A stretch of DNA of 64,000 bases from Gordonia sp. KTR9. Its GTDB lineage: Bacteria > Actinomycetota > Actinomycetes > Mycobacteriales > Mycobacteriaceae. This document shows positions 20,178 to 28,814 of this stretch, piece after piece (the stretch's first letter is position 1; the number at the start of each line of letters is the position of its first letter). The translations under genes and the position numbers were made by a program. Under the pieces are notes generated by a model, which was given only the letters and a program-made list of their open reading frames with translations, was not told the origin of the DNA and searched no databases. The stretch spans positions 3,534,001 through 3,598,000 of the forward strand of contig NC_018581.1 of assembly GCF_000143885.2 (NCBI RefSeq), in the 5' to 3' direction.

Positions 20178-21518
20178 TTACAGCGGCAGGTAGTTCTTCA
20201 GCTCGAACGGTGTCACGAGGCTGCGGTAGTTGGTCCATTCCGTCCACTTGTTGCGGAGGAAGTAGTCGAAGACGTGCTCGCCGAGTGCTTCGGCGACCAG
20301 CTCCGAGTTCTCCATCTCCTTCAACGCGTCGGCCAGGCTTCCGGGGAGTTCCTTGTAGCCCATCGCGCGACGCTCGGCCGAGGTGAGGGCCCAGACGTCG
20401 TCCTCTGCCTCGTCGGGCAGCTCGTAGTCCTCGTTGATGCCCTTGAGTCCGGCGGCCAGCAGGACCGCGAAGGTCAGATACGGGTTGCAGGCTGAGTCGG
20501 GGCTGCGGACCTCGACGCGCCGCGAGGACGCCTTGTTCGGCGTGTAGAGCGGGAGACGGATCAGCGCGGACCGGTTCGCGCCACCCCAGGTCGCCGCGGT
20601 GGGCGCCTCACCGCCGTGGATGAGCCGCTTGTAGCTGTTGACCCACTGATTGGTGACGGCGCTGATCTCCGAGGCGTGGTGCAGGATGCCGGCGATGAAC
20701 TTCTTGCCGGTGACGGAGAGCTGCATCGGGTCGTCGGGGTTGTGGAAGGCGTTGATGTCGCCCTCGAAGAGGCTCAGGTGGGTGTGCATCGCCGACCCGG
20801 GATGCTCGCTGAACGGCTTGGGCATGAAGGTCGCCCAGACGCCCTCGTTGATCGCGACCTCCTTGATGAGGTAGCGGAACGTCATGACGTTGTCGGCCAT
20901 CGACAGGGCGTCGGCGTAGCGCAGGTCGATCTCCTGCTGCCCCGGAGCGCCCTCGTGGTGGGAGAACTCGACCGAGATGCCCATCGACTCGAGCGCCTCG
21001 ATCGCGTGCCGCCGGAAGTTCGGCGCGGCGTCGTGGACGGCCTGGTCGAAGTAGCCGCCCGAGTCCGCCGGGGTCGGCACCGACCCGTCGAGAGGGGCCT
21101 CCTTCAGCAGGAAGAACTCGATCTCGGGATGGACGTAGCAACTGAAGCCGAGGTCGGCGGCCTTGTTCAGCTGCCGGCGCAGGACGTGACGCGAGTCGGC
21201 CCAGCTGGGGGTGCCGTCGGGCATCGCGATGTCGCAGAACATGCGTGCCGAGTGGTGCCGGCCGGCCGAGGTGGTCCACGGCAGCACCTGGAAGGTCGAC
21301 GGATCGGGTTTGGCGACGGTGTCGGCCTCCGAGACCCGGGAGAAGCCCTCGATGGCCGAGCCGTCGAAGCCGATCCCCTCGGCGAACGCGCCTTCGAGTT
21401 CGGCGGGGGCGATCGCCACGGACTTCAGATAACCGAGGACGTCGGTGAACCACAGACGGACGAAACGGATGTCGCGCTCTTCGAGGGTCCGCAGCACGAA
21501 TTCCTTTTGGCGATCCAT
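20178..21518 (-). CDS. glnA2: Glutamine synthetase GlnA2
   Basis: 446 residues, same length as I recall for Rv2222c and closely similar along its length (MDRQKEFVLRTLEERDIRF, HPGSAMHTHLSLFEG, NRSALIRLPLYTPN). It keeps the ATP and glutamate sites of type I synthetases. The adenylylation loop is different: where GlnA1 has DLYELPP this protein has DDVWALTSAE, so GlnE probably cannot modify it. In mycobacteria GlnA2 is a minor synthetase. A GlnR-like box lies 25-45 nt upstream and a TAAGGT ends 8 nt before the ATG. Confidence 0.96.
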   Translation of the reverse strand: MDRQKEFVLRTLEERDIRFVRLWFTDVLGYLKSVAIAPAELEGAFAEGIGFDGSAIEGFSRVSEADTVAKPDPSTFQVLPWTTSAGRHHSARMFCDIAMPDGTPSWADSRHVLRRQLNKAADLGFSCYVHPEIEFFLLKEAPLDGSVPTPADSGGYFDQAVHDAAPNFRRHAIEALESMGISVEFSHHEGAPGQQEIDLRYADALSMADNVMTFRYLIKEVAINEGVWATFMPKPFSEHPGSAMHTHLSLFEGDINAFHNPDDPMQLSVTGKKFIAGILHHASEISAVTNQWVNSYKRLIHGGEAPTAATWGGANRSALIRLPLYTPNKASSRRVEVRSPDSACNPYLTFAVLLAAGLKGINEDYELPDEAEDDVWALTSAERRAMGYKELPGSLADALKEMENSELVAEALGEHVFDYFLRNKWTEWTNYRSLVTPFELKNYLPL

Positions 21519-21526
21519 GGTCGCCG

Positions 21527-21532
21527 ACCTTA
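21527..21532 (-). promoter_or_regulatory. glnA2 -10 element (TAAGGT)
   Basis: TAAGGT on the minus strand, 8 nt before the ATG of glnA2, just downstream of the GlnR-like box. Confidence 0.45.
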
Positions 21533-21542
21533 GAAGTACGCT

Positions 21543-21563
21543 GTTAAATCCGTGTTACACGCG
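21543..21563 (-). promoter_or_regulatory. GlnR-like box upstream of glnA2
   Basis: On the minus strand, GTAAC, six bases, TTAAC (21558 down to 21543), preceded by CGCGT. The 14-mer cgcgtgtaacacgg (21563-21550) is identical to that upstream of glnA1. It lies 10 bp above the -10 of glnA2, so the bound protein would touch the -35 region. The rest of the 324-nt gap to panB shows nothing certain. Confidence 0.55.
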
Positions 21564-21842
21564 CGAATCCAACTCGCTGTGCAGCGGCTTTGCCGACGCC
21601 ATCCCACATGATGAGACGGCTGGCCGGTCACCTGGGATCCGGCACGGCACAGTCGTACCGCCGGCTCGGTGTCCAGAGTCGCATACGCCGAAAGTCGGGA
21701 CGCTCGTACGTGTGACCAATCGCATAGAGACGACCGGTCACAACGGGCCGCGCCGGTGAAACAATGGCCTACGTCCGTGTTCAACCCGGGTACCCGCCGC
21801 GCCGATCTCCGGCCAGTCGGGACTCGAGGCAGAAAAGAGACA

Positions 21843-22691
21843 ATGATGTCCGATTCCTCGGTCTATGGTGCGCCCGCCTCCGGCCAGTCCGCCAAGCGTC
21901 GCGTGACCCGCATCCACCACCTGGCCCAGATGAAGGCCGAAGGCGAGAAGTGGTCGATGCTCACCGCGTACGACTACTCCTCCGCCCGCATCTTCGATGC
22001 CGCCGAGATCCCCGTGCTCCTCGTCGGCGACTCCGCGGCCAACGTCGTGCTGGGCTACGACACCACGATCCCCATCACCGTCGACGAGATGATCCCGCTG
22101 ATCCGCGCCGTCGTACGCGGCGCACCGCACGCACTCGTCGTCGCCGACATGCCGTTCGGCAGCTACGAGATGGGTCCGCAGCACGCCCTCGAAAACGCGT
22201 TCCGCATCTTCAAGGAGACCGGCGCACACGCGGTGAAGCTCGAGGGCGGCGAGCGTGTGGCACCCCAGATCGCCGCGTTGACCGCCGCCGGGATCCCGGT
22301 CATGGCGCACATCGGTTTCACCCCGCAGAGTGTCAACGGGCTCGGCGGATTCCGCGTCCAGGGCCGCGGGGACGGCGCCGATCAGCTCATCGCCGACGCC
22401 ATCGCCGTCCAGGAGGCGGGCGCGTTCGCCGTGGTGATGGAGATGGTCCCGGCCGACCTCGCCGGACAGATCACCCGCAAGCTCACCATCCCCACCGTGG
22501 GGATCGGCGCGGGCAACGAGACCGACGCCCAGGTCCTGGTGTGGCAGGACATGGCCGGCCTCACCCACGGCAAGACCGCCCGATTCGTCAAGCGCTTCGC
22601 CGATGTCGGTGGCGAGTTGCGTTCGGCCGCCGAGCAATACGCCGACGAGGTACGCCGCGGGGTGTTCCCGGGTCCCGAGCACAGCTACTGA
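21843..22691 (+). CDS. panB: 3-methyl-2-oxobutanoate hydroxymethyltransferase
   Basis: 282 residues. First step of pantothenate synthesis: adds a hydroxymethyl group from methylene-tetrahydrofolate to 2-oxoisovalerate, the valine oxo acid that IlvE also handles. Motifs: [44 protein letters not shown], and [21 protein letters not shown] with the catalytic glutamate in VVMEMVP just before. Two ATGs stand together at 21843 and 21846, with AGAAAAGAGA upstream. The first 18 residues vary. Decameric cytoplasmic enzyme. Confidence 0.96.
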   Translation: MMSDSSVYGAPASGQSAKRRVTRIHHLAQMKAEGEKWSMLTAYDYSSARIFDAAEIPVLLVGDSAANVVLGYDTTIPITVDEMIPLIRAVVRGAPHALVVADMPFGSYEMGPQHALENAFRIFKETGAHAVKLEGGERVAPQIAALTAAGIPVMAHIGFTPQSVNGLGGFRVQGRGDGADQLIADAIAVQEAGAFAVVMEMVPADLAGQITRKLTIPTVGIGAGNETDAQVLVWQDMAGLTHGKTARFVKRFADVGGELRSAAEQYADEVRRGVFPGPEHSY

Positions 22692-22701
22692 TCGGGGCGC
22701 C

Positions 22702-22707
22702 TACGCT
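22702..22707 (+). promoter_or_regulatory. -10 element (TACGCT) of the prolyl aminopeptidase gene
   Basis: TACGCT ends 7 nt before the ATG at 22715; no Shine-Dalgarno. Confidence 0.45.
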
Positions 22708-22714
22708 GGCGTCC

Positions 22715-23698
22715 ATGCGGAACTTCTACCCGGAGATCGAGCCCTACGCCGCCGGTCACCTCGACGTCGGCGACGGCCAGCAGATCTACTGGGAGACGTC
22801 GGGCAACCCGGACGGGAAACCCGCCGTCTTCGTGCACGGCGGGCCCGGTGGCGGAACCGCCCCCGCGCAACGCAGGTTCTTCGACCCGGCGAAGTACCGG
22901 ATCGTGCTGTTCGACCAGCGCGGCTGCGGACAGTCGCAGCCCCACATCGCCGACGGCGCCGACCTGACGGTCAACACGACGCCGCACCTGATCGCCGACA
23001 TGGAACGGCTCCGCACCCATCTCGGGATCGAGCGCTGGCAGGTCTTCGGCGGATCGTGGGGCTCGACGCTCGGACTGGCCTACGCGCAGACACATCCCGA
23101 GCGGGTCACCGAACTCGTGCTGCGCGGCATCTTCCTCCTGCGGCGCAGCGAGATCGACTGGTACTACAACGGCGGGGCCGCGCACATCTACCCCGACCTG
23201 TGGGAGAGCTACCTCGATCCCATACCGGTCGACGAGCGCGACGGCGACCTGGTCGAGGCGTACCACCGGCTGCTCACCTCCGGCGATGCCGCGACCGCCC
23301 GCGCCGCAGCCCGCGCCTGGACGGGCTGGGAGCAGGCGACGAGCTACCTCCTCCCCCGCCCCGACGAGGGTTCGGACGGTTCCTCGGGAGACGACGCCGA
23401 GACCGGGGATACCGGCCGCTTCGACCTCGCGTTCGCGTCGATCGAGAACCACTACTTCGTCAACCACGGATTCCTCCGCGACGGCCAGCTCCTCGACGAC
23501 ATCGACCGGATCGCCTCCATCCCCGGCGTGATCGTCCAGGGCCGGTACGACGTGGTGTGCCCGGCGCGCAGCGCGTGGGACCTGCACCGGGCGTGGCCGG
23601 CCGCCGATCTGCACATCGTCGCCGACGCCGGACACGCGTCCTATGAACCGGGTATCCGCCATCACCTCATCGAGGCGACCGACCGCTTCGCGCGGTAG
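22715..23698 (+). CDS. pip: Prolyl aminopeptidase (S33 alpha/beta hydrolase)
   Basis: 327 residues. Releases N-terminal proline from peptides. HGGPGGGT is the oxyanion motif, DQRGCGQSQP is typical of the family, GGSWGSTLGL holds the nucleophilic serine, GRYDVVCP the aspartate and DAGHAS the histidine. Between about residues 215 and 235 there is an Asp/Ser/Gly-rich insertion (DEGSDGSSGDDAETGDTG), probably a surface loop. It lies 23 nt after panB with its own promoter. Mycobacteria have other hydrolases (Rv2223c, Rv2224c) here, on the other strand. Confidence 0.93.
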   Translation: MRNFYPEIEPYAAGHLDVGDGQQIYWETSGNPDGKPAVFVHGGPGGGTAPAQRRFFDPAKYRIVLFDQRGCGQSQPHIADGADLTVNTTPHLIADMERLRTHLGIERWQVFGGSWGSTLGLAYAQTHPERVTELVLRGIFLLRRSEIDWYYNGGAAHIYPDLWESYLDPIPVDERDGDLVEAYHRLLTSGDAATARAAARAWTGWEQATSYLLPRPDEGSDGSSGDDAETGDTGRFDLAFASIENHYFVNHGFLRDGQLLDDIDRIASIPGVIVQGRYDVVCPARSAWDLHRAWPAADLHIVADAGHASYEPGIRHHLIEATDRFAR

Positions 23699-23766
23699 CC
23701 GGCGCCGAGGGTCGGCCGAGGTCACTAGACTCGACGGACAGCCGTCGACGACTTCAGGAGGAACAG

Positions 23767-25260
23767 GTGGCCGCATCCGAGCAGGTCGAGGTGGAGCTCA
23801 AGTTCGATGTGGACGCCGGCCACGCAGCCCCCGACCTGCGGGCGCTGCCGGGCGTCGTCTCGGCGACGACCCCCGAGACCTTCTCCCTCGACGCCACCTA
23901 CTTCGACACCGAGAATCTCGATCTCGCCGGTAACAAGATCACCATGCGCCGGCGCACCGGCGGGACCGACGAGGGCTGGCACCTCAAGCGCCCCACCGAC
24001 ATTCCCGGGGCACGACGCGAACTGCAGGTGGGTTTCGACGAGGCGCCCGCGGACGGCGAGGTCCCCGAGGCGCTGTCGGGCCCGGTCCTGGCCCACATCC
24101 GCGCGCGAACGCTGATCCCGGTCGCGGTGATCTCGACGACGCGCACCGTGACCCGGCTGCTGGGTGCCGACGACGAGCCGCTCGCCGAGCTCGCCGAGGA
24201 TCTGGTGACCGCGCAGTCGCTCCTGCCGGGTGGCCACTGCCAGCAGTGGGCGGAGTGGGAGTTCGAACTGCTCTCCGGCGGCACGCCCAAGCTGCTCAAG
24301 GCGGCCGACAAGGCGCTGCGCGCCGGTGGCGGTCGTGAGGCGTCGAGCGCGTCGAAGCTCGCCCGGGCGATCGGCGCGACACCGACCGTGCACGAGCCGC
24401 GACTCTCCAAGCGGCCCACCGCACTCGAACTCGTCGTGACCGACATCGCGCTCCACCGCAATTCACTGGTCGCCTACGACCCGCTGGTGCGCGTCGACGC
24501 CCCCGACGCGGTGCACCAGATGCGCGTGGCGTGCCGACGCCTGCGCAGCGTGTTGTCGGGCTTCCCCACCGTCCTCGACGCCGAGCGCACCGCACACGTC
24601 GGCGCCGAACTGAAGCTGCTCGCCCAGATCCTGGGTGACGCGCGCGATTCGGAGGTGCAGCTGGAGTTGAGCGAGTCGCTGCTGCGTGGCGAGAACGCCT
24701 CGCCCGAACTGCTCGCCGAGCTCGCCGGCACCGAGGTCACCGCGCACGACCGGGCACTTCGCGCGGCGCACGCCGCCATGTCGTCGAAGAGGTACTTCAC
24801 CCTGCTCGACAGCATCGACGGCCTGATCGCCTCGCCCCCTCCGGGTCCCGACGCCGACCTACCGGCGACCACGGTCGTCGACAAGGCGATCGCCCGCAGC
24901 CGCAAGCACATTCATCGAGCGCAGGCCCGCCTCGCCGGGTTCACCGAGGGTTCCGACGAATGGGAAGAGCAGCTGCACACCATCCGCAAGCGGGCAAAGC
25001 GGCTGCGCTACAGCATCGACGCGACCGAACCGCTCGGCAAGAAGAAGTACCGCGAGGTCGGCTCGGCTGCCAAGAAGATCCAGTCCGCCCTGGGGGATTT
25101 CAACGACACCCGGATCAACCGGACGCGACTCGCGGAGATCGCGGCGGCCGGAAACCTCGGTGGCCCGGACATGTTCGTCCTCGGCCGGATCGACGCCCGG
25201 CTCGAGGCCGACGGACACCGTGCGATCGCCGCGTACCGTCGGGTCGCGAAGGAACTCTGA
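23767..25260 (+). CDS. CYTH-CHAD protein, putative triphosphatase/polyphosphate-binding
   Basis: 497 residues, similar in layout to Rv2226. The CYTH domain (about 1-200) begins with EVELKFDV, matching the ExExK signature, and continues with TYFDTENLDLAGNKITMRRR. The CHAD domain (about 215-497) has VHQMRVACRRLRSVLSGF, HTIRKRAKRLRYSID and other His- and Arg-rich helices that bind polyphosphate in known members. GTG at 23767 has AGGAGG at 23757, and TAGACT at 23726 is a likely -10. It converges on the RNB gene with only 23 nt between stops. Confidence 0.9.
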   Translation: MAASEQVEVELKFDVDAGHAAPDLRALPGVVSATTPETFSLDATYFDTENLDLAGNKITMRRRTGGTDEGWHLKRPTDIPGARRELQVGFDEAPADGEVPEALSGPVLAHIRARTLIPVAVISTTRTVTRLLGADDEPLAELAEDLVTAQSLLPGGHCQQWAEWEFELLSGGTPKLLKAADKALRAGGGREASSASKLARAIGATPTVHEPRLSKRPTALELVVTDIALHRNSLVAYDPLVRVDAPDAVHQMRVACRRLRSVLSGFPTVLDAERTAHVGAELKLLAQILGDARDSEVQLELSESLLRGENASPELLAELAGTEVTAHDRALRAAHAAMSSKRYFTLLDSIDGLIASPPPGPDADLPATTVVDKAIARSRKHIHRAQARLAGFTEGSDEWEEQLHTIRKRAKRLRYSIDATEPLGKKKYREVGSAAKKIQSALGDFNDTRINRTRLAEIAAAGNLGGPDMFVLGRIDARLEADGHRAIAAYRRVAKEL

Positions 25261-25283
25261 CCCGCCGGCGCAGCCACAACAGT

Positions 25284-26732
25284 TCAGACCCGGCGGAACT
25301 CCACCGTCCGGCTGACCTCGTCGGCCTTGACGAGTTCCACGACCACGCGGTCGCCGGGCCGGAGATCACCCGCGCACCGCGCCACGACCGGTGGATCGGC
25401 CAGAAAGATCTGGGCCGGCCGTCGCTCGGTGGCGCCGGACATCACCACCGCCTCGAAGCGCTCACCCACCCGTTCCCGGAGGATGACGGCCTCGGCGAGG
25501 TCGATGCTCGCCCGATCCGCGGTGGCGCCGAGCGTGTCGGCGGACCGCAAGATCTTGGGAAGTGTCGGCAACGCACGCTGCACCCAATCCGGTACCGGCG
25601 TACCAGCGGTGACCCCCAGGCACACCTCGGTGGCGAACCGGTCGCCCAGGCGACGCAGGGGCGCGGTGACATGTGCGTAGAGACCACCGATGGCCGAATG
25701 CCGCATGAGTGCGTCGTCGACGCGATCGGCTTCACCGGCCCCGGTGAGCGCGAGATAATTGGCGCCCCGCATCAGGCCCCCGGCGGCCGACTGCAGGGCC
25801 AGCGTGCTCGGCTCGTCACCCGGCAGGCCCGCCAGGAACCGTCCCACCGACAGCCCGTCCGGCCAGTGCACGCCGAGCGCCCGGGTGGCGGCGCGCAGGT
25901 CCTCGACCGCGTCGTCCTCGGCCGGCGGCAGTGTGCGCAGCAGCCCCACACCGGCCTCGGCCATCAACGTGCCCGCGCACATCCCGGCCAGCAGCGACAC
26001 CTGCGCGTTCCACATGTCGGCGGGTGTGTGCGCCTCGAGATCGAGCCGCCACCCGTCGTCGGTTCGGGTGACCGTCTGATCGGGCAGGTCGAGTTCGACC
26101 GCGCCCCGCTCCAGCGCGACCTCGTGCCGGAGTTCGCCGAACGCGGGCAGAGCCGCGATGGACGGATGCAACCGGCCTGCGGTCGCATCGGCCGAGACGC
26201 CGGCGTAGTCGAGGCGCGCGACGGACCGGATTCGGGATCGTCGCACCCGCACATCGGCCACCGATCCGTCTCCGTCCACCCGGATCGTCCACAGCACACA
26301 CAGCCTGACCTGTTCGGGCAGAAGAGAACCCGCGCCCTCGGACAGTTCGCGAGGATGCAGCGGGACCGAGCCGTCCGGAAAGTACACGGTGGTGCCGCGT
26401 CGTCGGCTCTCCTGGTCGAGGGCGCCCTCCGGGGTGATCAGGGCCGCGACGTCGGCGATCGCGTAGTCGACGACGAACCCGCCCCCGTCTGCGGTGATGT
26501 GCAACGCCTGGTCGAGGTCTCGCGAGGTCGGCGGGTCGATCGTGACGAACGGCAATTCGGTGTGGTCCTCGCGGACATCGGCGTACCGGTCGGCGCCCGC
26601 GGCGCCGGATTCGATCAGTTCCGCGGTGGCCCGTGCTTCGGCGAGGGCATCCTCGCCGTACTCCTCGTCGACGCCCAGTTCGGTGCGTATACCGGCGAAG
26701 TCGATGTCGGGGGCCGAGAGAATGCGCTTCAC
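25284..26732 (-). CDS. RNB-domain exoribonuclease
   Basis: 482 residues. The catalytic RNB domain begins near residue 60: FVTIDPPTSRDLDQALHI has the aspartates that bind Mg2+ and DYAIADVAALI follows. Later landmarks are HSAIGGLYAHVTAPLRRLGDR. A C-terminal OB-like (S1-type) domain ends the protein, but the usual N-terminal cold-shock domains of RNase II/R are missing, so it is a short actinobacterial type. GTG at 26732 is chosen for its TAGGGT 7 nt upstream; the longer reading would run back toward RNase P RNA. Probably degrades or trims RNA 3' to 5'. Confidence 0.9.
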   Translation of the reverse strand: MKRILSAPDIDFAGIRTELGVDEEYGEDALAEARATAELIESGAAGADRYADVREDHTELPFVTIDPPTSRDLDQALHITADGGGFVVDYAIADVAALITPEGALDQESRRRGTTVYFPDGSVPLHPRELSEGAGSLLPEQVRLCVLWTIRVDGDGSVADVRVRRSRIRSVARLDYAGVSADATAGRLHPSIAALPAFGELRHEVALERGAVELDLPDQTVTRTDDGWRLDLEAHTPADMWNAQVSLLAGMCAGTLMAEAGVGLLRTLPPAEDDAVEDLRAATRALGVHWPDGLSVGRFLAGLPGDEPSTLALQSAAGGLMRGANYLALTGAGEADRVDDALMRHSAIGGLYAHVTAPLRRLGDRFATEVCLGVTAGTPVPDWVQRALPTLPKILRSADTLGATADRASIDLAEAVILRERVGERFEAVVMSGATERRPAQIFLADPPVVARCAGDLRPGDRVVVELVKADEVSRTVEFRRV

Positions 26733-26739
26733 TCCCCCA

Positions 26740-26745
26740 ACCCTA
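26740..26745 (-). promoter_or_regulatory. -10 element (TAGGGT) of the RNB gene, leaderless
   Basis: TAGGGT on the minus strand ends 7 nt before GTG 26732. A G-run adjoins the start codon but is too close to act as a normal Shine-Dalgarno. Confidence 0.45.
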
Positions 26746-26813
26746 GAGAGCACGACGACCCGGGTGGGGCGCGACGCGCGCCGATGGGCACGGCATCGAC
26801 CGGACGAGAGAGG

Positions 26814-27233
<420 letters not shown>

Positions 27234-27240
27234 CGCACTC

Positions 27241-27246
27241 AGGATA
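27241..27246 (-). promoter_or_regulatory. rnpB -10 element (TATCCT)
   Basis: TATCCT on the minus strand, 7 nt before the RNA 5' end inferred from P1 pairing. Confidence 0.6.
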
Positions 27247-27271
27247 CGCCCGGGACTATGAGTCGACGGCA

Positions 27272-27289
27272 CCGGTGTTCTGACACCGG
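27272..27289 (-). terminator. Hairpin after the histidine phosphatase gene
   Basis: CCGGTGT and ACACCGG form a 7-bp stem with a 4-nt loop, between the stop at 27300 and the rnpB promoter. There is no T-run, so termination is uncertain. Confidence 0.35.
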
Positions 27290-27299
27290 ACTGCGACGG

Positions 27300-27992
27300 T
27301 CAGACGCGCCAGTGTGCGGCGTCGTTGACGAGCCGGACCACGGACCCGCCGTCGTCGAAGTACTCGGCGATCGACACCGAAGCGAGGTCGAGGTGCAGCC
27401 GGAACAACAGTTCGGGTCCGACGCCGAGTGCATCCTGCAACATCGTCTTGATGGGGGTGACGTGCGAGACCAGCACCACCGTCTGCCCCGGATACCTGTC
27501 CAGCAGTTCGGCTTTCGTCTGCGCGATGCGCTCGGCGACCTGCGCGAAGCTCTCCCCACCCGGTGCCGGCACGGTGACGTCGGACAGCCAGGAGCGGTGC
27601 AGCTCCGGGTCACGCGCGGACGCCTCGGTGAACGTCAGGCCTTCCCAGTCGCCGAAGTCGTTCTCGATCAGCCCGGCGTGTTCGACGACCTCGATCCCGG
27701 TCAGCGCGCCGACCTCCTCGGCGGTGGCGCGCGCACGACGCAACGGCGAGGTCACGATCGCGGCGATCCCGTCCTCACGCACGACGCGCTCCGCGGCCGC
27801 GCGGGCCTGGCGTCGGCCCTCGTCGGTGAGTTCGGGATTGCCGCGACCGGAGTAGCGTCGTCCGACCGACAGCGCGGTCTGTCCGTGCCGCAGCAGGATG
27901 AACCGCGTCGGCTCCCCGCGCCGTCCCTGCCACGACGGCGCCTTCGCCGCCGAATCGCCTTCGGGCACAGACCCTTCGGCCGTTGCCGTCAT
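27300..27992 (-). CDS. Histidine phosphatase (phosphoglycerate mutase fold), C-terminal half of Rv2228c type
   Basis: 230 residues. FILLRHGQTALSVGRRYSG has the phosphorylated histidine, SPLRRARATAEEVG the second arginine, ENDFGDWEGLTF the acid and VSHVTPIKTML the second histidine. The family includes alpha-ribazole phosphatase (CobC), which fits the Cob genes in this window, and acid phosphatases. In M. tuberculosis the orthologue Rv2228c carries an N-terminal RNase HI domain; here there are only about 30 unrelated residues before the phosphatase, and the preceding gene stops 4 nt upstream, so that domain is absent. Last gene of the Nif3, zinc-ribbon, phosphatase operon. Confidence 0.88.
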   Translation of the reverse strand: MTATAEGSVPEGDSAAKAPSWQGRRGEPTRFILLRHGQTALSVGRRYSGRGNPELTDEGRRQARAAAERVVREDGIAAIVTSPLRRARATAEEVGALTGIEVVEHAGLIENDFGDWEGLTFTEASARDPELHRSWLSDVTVPAPGGESFAQVAERIAQTKAELLDRYPGQTVVLVSHVTPIKTMLQDALGVGPELLFRLHLDLASVSIAEYFDDGGSVVRLVNDAAHWRV

Positions 27993-27996
27993 GGAT

Positions 27997-28734
27997 CTAG
28001 ATTCCGGACTCGACAGTGCGCACCAGGATCGCGCCGCACTCTTCGCATCGGATGACCTCGTCGGACTGCGCCGCACCGATGGCCGCGATGGTCCCGCGGT
28101 CGAGTTCCATCCGGCACGCTCCGCACCGGCGGGCCCGCAACAGGCCGGCACCGATGCGGCCTCCGGCACGCTGCTTCTCGTACACCGCGAGCAGCGGCGC
28201 ATCGATCTCGGCCTCGAGGGACTCCCGGCGCTCCCGGGCACGCGACAGGTCCTCGTCGATGGACTCCAGCGACCGGTCTCGCCGGACCCGCGCCTCGGCG
28301 ACCTTCTCCTCGAGGTGGCCGATGGTCGCCGCCGCGCGGGTGCGTTCGGACTCGACGGCCTCCTGCTGCTCCATCAGCGACAGCATCTCGTCCTCCAGCA
28401 CGGCCCGCCGACGACCCAGCCCGGCGAGCTCGTGTTGCAACTCCGACAAGGCTTTCGGCGCCAGGCCACCGCCGGTCAACAGAGCCGAGTCCTTGGCTTC
28501 GCGGTTGGCCATACCGGTCACCTCGGAGTCGATCCGGCGGTACTCGCGGCCCAGGTCCTCCGCGGCGATCTCCGCGCGCACCAGGTCGTCACGCGCGGCG
28601 TCGATCGCGGCATTGTGCTCGGCGATCTCGGCGTCCTCCGGCAGGGTCTTGCGGCGATGGACGAGACGGTTGATCTCGGCATCGGAGTCCGCGAGATCGA
28701 GCAGCAGTCGCTGCACGGCGGCGTCGACTTTCAT
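27997..28734 (-). CDS. Coiled-coil zinc-ribbon protein (Rv2229c family)
   Basis: 245 residues. A long charged helical coiled coil fills about residues 1-180 (heptads rich in Arg, Glu and Leu), followed by a C4 zinc ribbon: RRCGACRMEL and IRCEECGAILVR. The family always sits next to Nif3-like genes in actinobacteria and is often described as a possible nucleic-acid-binding protein; function is not known. ATG at 28734 opens the coiled coil (MKVDAAVQRLLLDLADSD). The upstream gap to the Nif3 stop is 80 nt. Confidence 0.88.
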   Translation of the reverse strand: MKVDAAVQRLLLDLADSDAEINRLVHRRKTLPEDAEIAEHNAAIDAARDDLVRAEIAAEDLGREYRRIDSEVTGMANREAKDSALLTGGGLAPKALSELQHELAGLGRRRAVLEDEMLSLMEQQEAVESERTRAAATIGHLEEKVAEARVRRDRSLESIDEDLSRARERRESLEAEIDAPLLAVYEKQRAGGRIGAGLLRARRCGACRMELDRGTIAAIGAAQSDEVIRCEECGAILVRTVESGI

Positions 28735-28814
28735 TGCGGTCTCCTCTTCGGCGAAAGTCCCCCTACCGTACGCGGGAGGTGCGGGAGAGTCGGCGGCGGC
28801 TCGGTGTCGGTGAC

